From Phoronis ovalis (lineage: Eukaryota > Phoronida > Phoronidae): a stretch of DNA of 15,590 nucleotides. The stretch covers positions 1 to 15,590 of the forward strand of contig JAOXYB010027146.1 of the NCBI GenBank assembly GCA_028565635.1, given 5' to 3'. The notes under the pieces were generated by a model. It searched no databases, had not been told where the DNA came from, and saw nothing but the letters and a program-made list of their open reading frames with translations. This document shows, in pieces, positions 1 to 8,500 of the stretch (positions are counted from its first letter, which is position 1; every line of letters begins with the position of its first letter). The position numbers and the translations under genes are program-made.

Positions 1-1052
1 CTTATACATACAAAGATAGCTTTACAACTACAGAAACTACATCATATGATGGGCATCTGTCTGCACCCGCAGACCTCCTGTTTTTATAAAACATACTGTC
101 TAGTGATATGCACAAACATCAATATTAAATGGATTTTTTGAATACCTGTACTCAAACGTAAACAGTTCTTTCCTAACTTAAGTAATTTGGCTGCTAATTG
201 GTGAAAAAATCGCGTTAAGTAGACAAGAAAAGTATGTATTTTCTTTCCATGCATCATAAATATGTTCCCGCAATGCACTCTTTAAAATTGTGTAGCATCA
301 GAAATCAAGATCCACAAAAAAATGATATTTTTTACGCAGCGTAAAGTATTGTACTTAAACAAATGATTAAATATCTTTAGATATTTCGATTTAATAAATC
401 ATCAGAGATTAATTATAACACTGCACATTTTGGTGAAACACTTTGTTTAAGAGCTCAAACCAGAAAAGCTGTCATGACTTAAAAATGGGGAAAGAAACTT
501 TTTTAGCTATTTAAACAGAAATAACTAGGTGGAAGTACAGCTTCATCACAAATTACATAATCAATTCGACATTCACTTCAATCACAATATTTCGTGTTCT
601 TATTCTTTTTTAAAAAATATTCATGAATAATAACCATGTCCATGTATGCTAAACGGTAAACGGCATCAAAAGTTGCGATTATCAATATGAGGAAACTGCA
701 CATTTCAGAAGTCAGAGAGACTATTAGCTGCTTTCACTGAGTTACTTCATTTAAAAGTTAGTAGTTTTAAAAGTATGCTTTTTATTGTTGTCATAATGGC
801 CAAGAAAATGAAAATATCCTTGCAGTTTCATTTGATTATGAAAGTACTTTGGGAAAGAAATCAATAGCAAACTTGGCTTTTCATTAGAGTAATATTTTGG
901 GATTCAATATCTGATTTTCAAAAAAGCACTTCTATTTTAGAAATATCCCAAATTATTAATGATCGTCCTTAACAGTAGTACTAAGAAGTGAAAACATGTG
1001 GAGGACAGTTTTTACTCTATATAGTGAGTATACATTAATTTGTTTGTTTCAG
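1..1052. other. AT-rich non-coding stretch upstream of the repeat gene (probable intron)
   Basis: I see no supported gene here. Stop codons are dense in all frames apart from short chance openings. The stretch ends in a pyrimidine-rich tract and AG (1051-1052) that serves as the splice acceptor for the first visible exon of the plus-strand gene. That exon begins with the last two bases of a split codon, so the stretch is most simply the 3' part of an intron whose upstream exon lies outside the window. A small exon could still be hidden in it. Confidence 0.6.
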
Positions 1053-2668
1053 GTTTGTTGCCTAAAACAACATGTGCTGATGCAAATACTCAGACGAAAG
1101 TTCTCGTGCCATCTGATTCTAATGATCTATCAGAAAAGGACAAGCCATCTGCCTCCGCTGTTGCCAGTTCTGGGAATGACAAAACTGCAACAGTTCTTGT
1201 GCCATATGATTCTAATGATGTATCAGAAAAGGACAAGCCATCTGCCTTCGCTGTTGCCAGTTCTGGGAATGACAAAACTGCAACAGTTCTTATGCCATCT
1301 GATTCTAATGATGTGTCGGAAAAGGACAAGCAATCTGCCTCTGCTGTTGCCAGTTCTGGGAATGACAAAACTGCAACAATTCTTGTGCCATCTGATTCTA
1401 ATGATGTGTCAGAAAAGGACAAGCAATCTGCCCTCCCTGTTGCCAGTTCTGGGAATGACAAAACTGCAACAGTTCTTGTGCCATCTGATTCTAATGATGT
1501 GTTACAAAAAGTCAAGCCATCTGCCTACGCTGTTGCCAGTTCTGGGAATGACAAAACTGCAACAGTTCTTGTGCCATCTAATTCTAATGATGTGTCAGAA
1601 AAAGATGAGCCATCTACTTTCCCTGTAGTCAGTTCTGCTGATGACAATACTGCAACAGTTCTTGTGCCATCTGATTTTGATTCTGATGTGTCAGAAAAGG
1701 ATAAGCCATCTGTCTTTCCTGTTGCCAGTTCTGGTGATGATAAAACTGGAACTGTTACATCTGTTATGTTATCTGATTCTAATGTTTCAGAAAAAGACAG
1801 GCCATTTATCTCCCCTATAGCCAGTTCTGGTGATGACAAAACTGTAACAGTTCCTGTGCCATCTGATTCTGATGTGTCACAAAAGGACAAGCCATATGCC
1901 TTCCCTGTTGCCAGTTCTGACAGTGATAAAGCTGCAACTGTTCTTGTGCCATCTGATTCTAATGATGTGTCAGAAAAGAACAAGCCATTTGCCTACCTTG
2001 TTGCCAGTTCTGGCAATGATAAAACTGCAGCAAGTCTTGTGCCATCTGATTCTAATGATGTGTCAGAAAAAGACATGCCATCTGTCTTCGCTGTTGCCAG
2101 TTCTGGTGATGATAAAACTGCAACAGTTCTTGTGCAATCTGATTTTAATAACGTGTCAGAAAAAGACAAACCATCCATTTCAGCTGCTGGTGCTGTGGTT
2201 GATATTAGGAATCTATCAGTGGTCTCCACAACTGTTACTTTAAGTGTACGACAAGCCGAGCTATTAGATTCTGATAAGGTGTTGGCAAAGAAGGCTGAAA
2301 TAGTTCAGAAATCAATTGTTTCTTCCAAAGTAAGTCCTGATGGAAAAAAATACCTTAGTTGGCATATGAAAAAAATTCATAGGAACCAGCAGAAAAATAA
2401 GACATTGTCGAGGAAAACAAATATCGCTAAAATTGTGGGAAAAGTAAACATTTCCAGGTATGGCAAATTTTGCCAGCGTTGGTTTTGGCAACCGAGATTT
2501 TATAAACATATCCATGTAATGAAGAAGAGGTTTAAGATTTCTATAATAAGTAAGATAAAAGGTGGCAGACGAGTAGGAGAAAATATTGGTGGACATCGCT
2601 GTACAAAGCCAATTGCTGCAGTTGAACCAAGAATGGTACAGATGCCTCAACATAATGTACCAGCACTG
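1053..2668 (+). CDS. Exon with 31-residue tandem repeats and basic segment
   Basis: The exon is open for 1,616 bases in one frame. It begins with two bases (GT) completing a codon from an upstream exon, then a short leader ending TCADANTQTK, then the repeats (1100 to about 2182), a bridge containing VVSTTVTLSVRQAELL, and a basic region from about 2330 to 2610. The basic region contains clusters such as KKIHRN, SRKTN, HVMKKRFK and GGRRVG, plus the aromatic stretch QRWFWQPRFYKH. It ends at CTG|GTAAAC in phase 0. Basic, aromatic-rich sequence next to an acidic disordered repeat could bind nucleic acid, membrane or the repeat itself; nothing here decides which. Confidence 0.75.
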
Positions 2669-3685
2669 GTAAACTGTTAGACATATTTATGTAGATGCTT
2701 TATAAATGAACCTAAACAATTGTAATTCCTGTCCTCCTTGCTTATCCTTGAAAAGATGCATAGAGGTTCAATATTCTATTTAGCCATTTACAATCAGTGA
2801 ATTTTAAGTTTTGTTTAAATCTTGTTGTGGTCACAATAGTCTGTGAAGTGTTTCTTTGTTTTAGATTGCTGTAAGCCTTAGGTTGACTGATGGCAGATCA
2901 TTACTGTTACATGTCCAACCAAATCAAACTGTTGGAAGAATGGCAACTGAAATGTGTGACGAGGTATTAATTAACAAGTATTTTATTAATTTTGTGTAGG
3001 CATTTAAATATACAGAGTTACAAAACATAGATTAATTGCTCATTTCTGCATTGTTTATCTTGTTAAATTTTGACGTATACCTTCAAATGTGAACAAAATT
3101 AAAATTAAAAACTATGACCTTTATGTTGGCAAAACATAATGAGACTTTCAAGAACTACGTTTATACATGCCAGCAGGCATCGCTATACTGCAGTGCATGC
3201 AACCATGTACTTGTCACACGAAGTTTAATTATATATCTTGCTGTTACAACAGCAGATGTTTTTTTATAAGGATCATGCTGTAAGTAGTGACATCTGGTAG
3301 CCCAAAAGTACCATATTGTTTCTAATGTTACTATTATTACAAAGTGAAGACTGGGTTGACTAACAGTATAAACAGCATTTATTACTAAATAATATCTTTC
3401 TGTTTTCAGCTTTGTGATTTAGCAGATACCCCATATAAAAGCTTTACCTTGATGTTGCCAGCTGGAAGCAATTTTTACATTTTGGGACACAGCACAACAA
3501 TTGAAAAATTGTGGAACCGAACCCAGAATGCAGGAATTATCACTCTCGAAGTAATGTTTTGTGACCAACAAAGCGTAATTGGAAGAATCTGTAACAGGCA
3601 CCTGGTGTATTTTTGGGCAGTAGAGAGTCGGGAAAATGGTAATCAGTTAAAGACTTACTGCGATGGATTTGCCACTTCTGAATAA
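1053..3685 (+). CDS. Unrecognised 31-residue-repeat protein with C-terminal FERM F1/ubiquitin-like domain (5' partial, 3 exons)
   Basis: The join 1053-2668, 2865-2963, 3410-3685 gives about 662 residues plus a split first codon. Phases agree at both junctions, donors are GTAAAC and GTATTA, and acceptors follow pyrimidine-rich tracts. In order the product has about 12 copies of an acidic Ser/Asp-rich repeat, a Thr/Val-rich bridge, a very basic segment rich in Lys, Arg, His and aromatics, and a roughly 83-residue C-terminal domain. That domain runs from IAVSLRLTDG to TLEVMF. Its beta-strand pattern, TVGRMATEMCDEL helix and SFTLML strand are reminiscent of FERM F1 lobes such as those of FRMPD proteins; this is inferred from pattern, not from a search. 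The N-terminus is missing, so targeting is unknown. No F2 or F3 lobe follows, and the last ~30 residues could be intron read-through if a donor at 3551 or 3575 is used. Confidence 0.72.
1100..2182 (+). repeat. 93-bp tandem repeat encoding 31-residue units, about 11.6 copies
   Basis: Each unit reads VLVPSDSNDVSEKDKPSA, then two variable residues, then VASSGNDKTAT. Units begin near 1100, 1193, 1286, 1379, 1472, 1565, 1658, 1763, 1850, 1940, 2033 and 2126; the last is partial. Copies 1-5 are close to identical. Copies 7-9 are diverged and change length by whole codons (35, 29 and 30 residues), and copies 10-11 return to 31. The unit is acidic and Ser/Thr-rich with several S-x-x-E/D sites suited to casein kinase 2, and it contains no Cys or Trp, so the array is probably disordered. 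Confidence 0.95.
2669..2864 (+). other. Intron of the repeat gene (196 bp)
   Basis: GT-AG intron, phase 0, donor CTG|GTAAAC and acceptor TTTGTTTTAG. The coding frame hits a stop a few codons into it (GTA AAC TGT TAG), which supports splicing here. Confidence 0.7.
2865..2963 (+). CDS. Exon encoding first half of FERM F1/ubiquitin-like domain
   Basis: This 33-codon exon is flanked by TTTTAG and GAG|GTATTA, phase 0 at both ends. It encodes two beta strands (AVSLRLTD and SLLLHVQP) joined by a GR turn, then NQTVGRMATEMCDE, the start of a helix. This strand-turn-strand-helix order is how ubiquitin-like F1 lobes begin. The phase match with both neighbours is the main evidence that it belongs to this gene. 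Confidence 0.7.
2964..3409 (+). other. Intron of the repeat gene (446 bp)
   Basis: GT-AG intron, phase 0, donor GAG|GTATTA and acceptor CTGTTTTCAG. No internal gene or repeat recognised. Confidence 0.68.
3410..3685 (+). CDS. Terminal exon: second half of F1-like domain and stop
   Basis: Acceptor TTTTCAG precedes CTT TGT GAT and the frame runs 91 codons to TAA at 3683-3685. It completes the helix (LCDLAD), then gives strand SFTLML, a turn with NFYILGHSTTIEKLW, and a final strand ITLEVMF. This fits the second half of a ubiquitin-fold lobe. The residues after about 3570 look less domain-like. Two possible in-frame phase-0 donors, GTAATG at 3551 and GTAATT at 3575, leave open that the real transcript skips this end. 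Confidence 0.62.
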   Translation, partial: LCDLADTPYKSFTLMLPAGSNFYILGHSTTIEKLWNRTQNAGIITLEVMFCDQQSVIGRICNRHLVYFWAVESRENGNQLKTYCDGFATSE

Positions 3686-4288
3686 CTGTATGCACTTACT
3701 TTGCTTGGAACTTTATTATTATCTGAAATACTTAGATGGAAAAGCAAAGAATCATAGCTCAATAGTTACTGTGTAGTTGTTGAAAAAAAGATAAAAACAA
3801 ACACTTCGTAATTCTGTATCTAGAAAACAATTACAAGTGGTTATTATAAGTTTCTTGTGAGTATTTGCTAGTTTGTTTTGCAAGTTTGTGTTATGTAACA
3901 TGCACTACAGAATAATGTAATATTATGCCCTTGGTGTGAAAATTGGGAATATCGTGTTATGACACCAATAGGGATAACTATCATGACCATACTAATGTCA
4001 AACTGAAATTTGTTTTCACATTTTATGTGTAAGTTATATGTGTATATATACTAAATGTGTCTATAAAGATAGTGTACTTTTAAATTACCTTAAGCACAAC
4101 TTCAAGAATGTTTTAATGATTAGAATGGGTTAGAGCTTATAACTTCTTTGTCACATACAATATTATATGAGAAAGTGTAAAGCTATCAGGATTTCGGTAA
4201 GGGACTAAAATCTGCTTTAATTTTGAAAAGCATCACATGCGTAAGAATGAATGCCCTGTGAAAGGAACAATAATGTAAATGTGCCTGA

Positions 4289-4294
4289 AATAAA
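4289..4294 (+). terminator. Candidate poly(A) signal for the repeat gene
   Basis: AATAAA about 600 bases after the TAA at 3683-3685. It is the first canonical hexamer I see after that stop; another lies at 4781-4786. In AT-rich DNA such hexamers are common by chance. Confidence 0.35.
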
Positions 4295-5314
4295 AACTAT
4301 ACACAACATCCTCAATTGGTAAGAAATTAATGTTATATCTATATTTTTATATTAAATCACATTATCCAGATTCTAATATAAAGATAATGTAGGTATACCA
4401 CGGACATCCAGCAAAATCTCCTTCACTGTAGTACGAATTGCAGTGTAGGTTTGTCATAATACCAAAAGTGTCATATCAAGTACACTTTTATCTTCCTTCA
4501 TACCATGGTACTAATTACTATCTGCAAAATTTTGAAATCAAACATATTTTTATAGCCCGATTTCATCACTACAGACAATTTGCAGGTCATTCAAAAGTCA
4601 TTTAACTTGTACCACCTAAACTGCAGCAATCCTTGACTCTGATAAAAAGCTATTTAGTTAAGTTTAAATTTCCGTGTCATCACCTCTAAATGAAAATTTT
4701 GCTAGTCATTTTTTAATGCAATTTTCTTTTTTGTTTCTGTTCTAAATTGGTGATATGTTTATAATTTCTTTTTATGTGGTAATAAAAGAGAAAATATATA
4801 AAATCAACAAACAGTAACACACCGATGATTTTACCTAGATTGTACATTCAATATAACATGGTCTTCTGAAGAGCGTTTGCGGGATTTTAGTGTTGGAGGA
4901 TAAATTATTATGCCAGGGGTATTTTTTTCTTTTTAATATCCCCCCAAAACTGCCATTGTTGTGTTGAGATTGTATTAGAATTAGAAATTACTTAAATTTA
5001 AAGAACCATTGAAGTAATACATTTTTGTTTTATCATGCATTCTTTGTAGGCTAGCGAGATATTTTTGCAAGTCAGTACAAAGATATCTCTTGATAAAAAA
5101 TAAAATATCAAACAAACTTAATTCTTTAACATTGACAATTTATTTTTCTAAATAATTTGAATGTGATAAACTGTTATAAAATCAATAATATTATACACAT
5201 CAATCAAACAATCCGGTAAAACAAAAAAAAAATTTAAAAGATGATTTTTTGCTAATCAGATAGCTAACTTTTAACAGAATATTAAAAATATTACAAGAAA
5301 TCCGGCGTAGCACT

Positions 5315-5320
5315 TTTATT
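5315..5320 (-). terminator. Candidate poly(A) signal for the ALDH gene
   Basis: TTTATT on the plus strand is AATAAA on the minus strand, about 147 bases past the ALDH stop codon. A second copy is at 5139-5144. Assignment rests on position only. Confidence 0.4.
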
Positions 5321-5466
5321 GAAGCTAATTAAAAGAAATATAACAAATATTCTATGCACCTTGTTTTAAAATTGCATATTTGATGAAGACATCAATAAAA
5401 CAATTATGGCACTAATTTGGCACAGCTAGTGACTTTCAACCATGGACGTTCCAGGATCCAAACATT

Positions 5467-5539
5467 TTAAGATATCTTCTGTGGAATCTTGACAGTCACC
5501 GTCTTCATTTCTGTGTACTCCTTTAAAGCATATTCACCT
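5467..5539 (-). CDS. ALDH1: ALDH exon 13 (residues 470-493) and stop
   Basis: Encodes [20 protein letters not shown] and QKIS before TAA at 5467-5469, matching the conserved ALDH1/2 C-terminus (EYTEVKTVTVK, QKNS in human). Acceptor is TTTCAG. Confidence 0.96.
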
Positions 5540-8500
5540 CTGAAAGAAGATTAAAAGGTAGTGCATTAGACCACATCTTTTTTTTTAAAACTTTATAATG
5601 ATTGTTTTTGGTACAGTCACTATAGCGAGAAAAACAAGAAACATGATTATAATAAAAACACTTAGTTTAGGAACTTCTGATTGAACAACAAAGCTAAGTC
5701 ATGTGCATCTTAATAAAATAAAACATGTATAGCATTATTCATGCTTTTCGTATATTCTGTCATACACTGTAATTTTACAAAATGATGAAAATTTCAACTA
5801 CAGATGATGCTGGTGGTCTAAACTTACAGTCACATGAATTATTCAAACAGCATATTCATGAAAAGACTTACAATTCTCTTCCTTGGCCTGACATCTTGAA
5901 TCCCCCAAAGGGTGTTTGGGCTTTGATAGCATCATTAAAGCAGTTTATCCTGTAACAAAAACATCATGTTAATTTTTAAACTTCTAGCCAACTGATTTAC
6001 AAACGTTACAGAAAATTATTCACCAATACAAGCCATACAATTCTATTCTTAAGGTCGAAATTATTTTTTTTAATATATATGAAATATTCACACACCAAAC
6101 TGACAGAGTGTCAAGTTTCTAAAAAAAATTGCCCTTTTATGATTCTCTACCTGACATCACTTTAAGTTTATGTTCATTTACTTGCATGTCACATTTTATG
6201 GCACCTATTTACCTACCACACACTTCCAGATTGTACTTTCTGAGCTATCATCATAGCCTTGTTAATGTCTTTGGTTAGAACACCAGATGCCAAGCCATAA
6301 GGTGTCTTATTGGATCTTTCAACTACTTCGTCGATGTCCTTAAACTTGAAGATTTGTTGAACTGGACCAAAAATCTATTAAAATTATAGTAAATAATATT
6401 TTTTATAGCAGACCAAAAGCCAAAAATGATACTGTCACATTTACATGTTTTAGCCAAAGGGTACAGTTAGGATCACATCATTATTATGTTAAAGAAGCAA
6501 AACTGTCAATTTCAAATTCTTACCTCTTCTTTAGCAATTTCCATATCATCAGTCACATTAGAGAAAATCGTGGGTTGAACAAAATAGCCCTTGTCTCCAA
6601 TACGGTTACCACCGCATTCAAGCTTAGCACCTTCCTGCTTACCACTCTCTATCAACCTCAAAACCTTTTCAAACGATGGCTCATCCACCTGTAATTGAAT
6701 GTAATTATGTAAAATGTATACTTCCTAGCTTGTGTCATATCTAAATTGTGACACAGTGGGCTACACATCCATGATCTGTACGATGAACTTTCAATTAGTG
6801 ACAGAAAACAATGGATGTTTTGCAACATACTGGGTCACACAGTGCTAACCATCATTATACCACACTTTTAGTCTAAAGCTCATACAGATCCACTGTGAAT
6901 ATAAAAAGTTATGCTATCTAAATGTAATTTACTATTCAAAATTTACTGTATTGGTCACCCACCTGTGGACCTTGTTGTGTTTTTGAATCCCATGGGTCAC
7001 CTACAACCCGTTTCTCACACAAGGCTTTACTGCGTTTGACATATTCATCGTAAATGTCTTCCTGGACAAAAGTACGAGTAGCAGCACAGCAACATTGACC
7101 AGAATTACTCATGATATAATGTCCAATGCCCACAGCTTGGTCCACTGAATATAAAGAAAAGCAGTGTGCATGATCATCCATCCAATTAACAACAAGTCGG
7201 GAGGAGACTAGCTTGAATTGTTAAGGGAGAGAGAAGCAAATCAATTCAGGTCCTCTTAGATATTACAAGTTTTAATGTCATACTTTATTTAAACAGCAGT
7301 TTCTAAACATTTCTAAACATACAGGAAGGTTACCTGAGGGACATTCATGTATCTGTTAAAGGCAACAAAATCATAGGCAAAATACAATTTTCAGCATGTG
7401 TTCATTTTATCATATTTTACAGATTTATTAAAAGTACATGTGAACTTACAATCAGCGACATCAGCAAAAACAATAAGAGGACTCTTCCCTCCCAGCTCCA
7501 TGGTGACACGTTTTAAGTTGCTTTTTCCAGCTGCTTGCATGATTAGATGTCCCACCTGATTAAAAGGTTACATGGCAGTTCTTACATAACTTCAGTCACC
7601 AAAAGTAGTTTTGCATGACAATTATAATGCGCATTTTATAATATATTTCTGGTGTAATTTTTTTGAATTCCCCAAAAACAAAAATGTAAGAAAAGTCTAT
7701 ATACAGGACCTTATTAAATGTTTGTAAATACAATATTTTCAACTTTTGCTGTTAAACCCACTTGAACCCACTGATGCAAAGTTTTGTAAATGGAATCAAT
7801 TTCATTTTATAAATATTTAATGAACTCAAATGTTTACCTCCGTGGATCCTGTGAAGGCTACTTTATCCACGTGCATATGTTCTGAAATAGCAGCTCCAGC
7901 TGTTGGTCCATATCCAGGGACAATATTTACAACGCCAGGAGGAAATCCAGCCTATAAAACAAGCTTATTTTAATAATCTTATTTTATCACTTTATATTGC
8001 TGGAGGATTGGAAACCTCACATGCATATGAAATTCACCTGACAAGACCAATAAGCAGATGTACGCTTACTAAGTTTGTATTACATAAACCTTAAGTTATT
8101 CACAATAAAAAACAACAACAGAGGTTTGTAGGTTTCAAAGCGATCTCTCTATGTATCAGTTTTCAAGTTCTGAGCAAAAACGGGTTCACAACTGCAGGAA
8201 AATATTAAGTTGAGCTTTCGGGTCCATGTCGCTAGTCCGAAGACCCATTAGTCCGAAGGTTCATTGGGTCCGAAGGTTCATTGGTCCGAAGGTTCATTGG
8301 TCCGAAGGTTCATTGGTAATTTTTTTTATTATTTTTTTTGTTAATTTTTTAAAATAATTTTTTTATTTTTTTTAAAAATCACTTTCTTTAATTAATTTTT
8401 TTCACCTTTTTTTTAAATTAATTTTTTTTCAATTTTTTTAATTCATTTAAAAAAATATAATTTTTAATTACTTGTTTTCAATTTTTTTAAATTCATTTTT

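Larger units (their letters stand above)
3686..5466. other. Intergenic region between convergent genes, including both 3' UTRs
   Basis: AT-rich sequence with no supported coding exon on either strand. It should hold the 3' UTR of the plus-strand repeat gene and that of the minus-strand ALDH gene. Candidate poly(A) signals are at 4289-4294 (plus) and 5315-5320 (minus). I searched it by eye for continuation exons of the FERM-like gene and found none. Confidence 0.65.

Noticed and set aside
84-278. Short minus-strand open frame
   Set aside because: 64 codons in AT-rich DNA with no motif and no nearby matching exon.
996-1628. Second plus-strand open frame across the repeat array, starting at an ATG at 996
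   Set aside because: The repeat period is a multiple of three and has few stops, so other frames stay open. This frame does not splice to the F1-like exons. The GTGAGT after the ATG is too close to the 1053 acceptor to define an intron.
1090-1983. Minus-strand open frames through the repeats, and a further one at 1993-2229
   Set aside because: These are shadows of the same 93-bp periodicity, with no splice or family support.
2340-2385. C2H2 zinc finger around LSWHMKKIH
   Set aside because: There is no cysteine pair upstream and the His spacing is x4 with no matching finger frame.
2312-2653. Minus-strand open frame opposite the basic segment
   Set aside because: It lies antisense to the supported exon and shows no recognisable family or start context.
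8249-8313. CRISPR-like array of 16-bp units
   Set aside because: There are no spacers between the units and the context is a eukaryotic foldback element.
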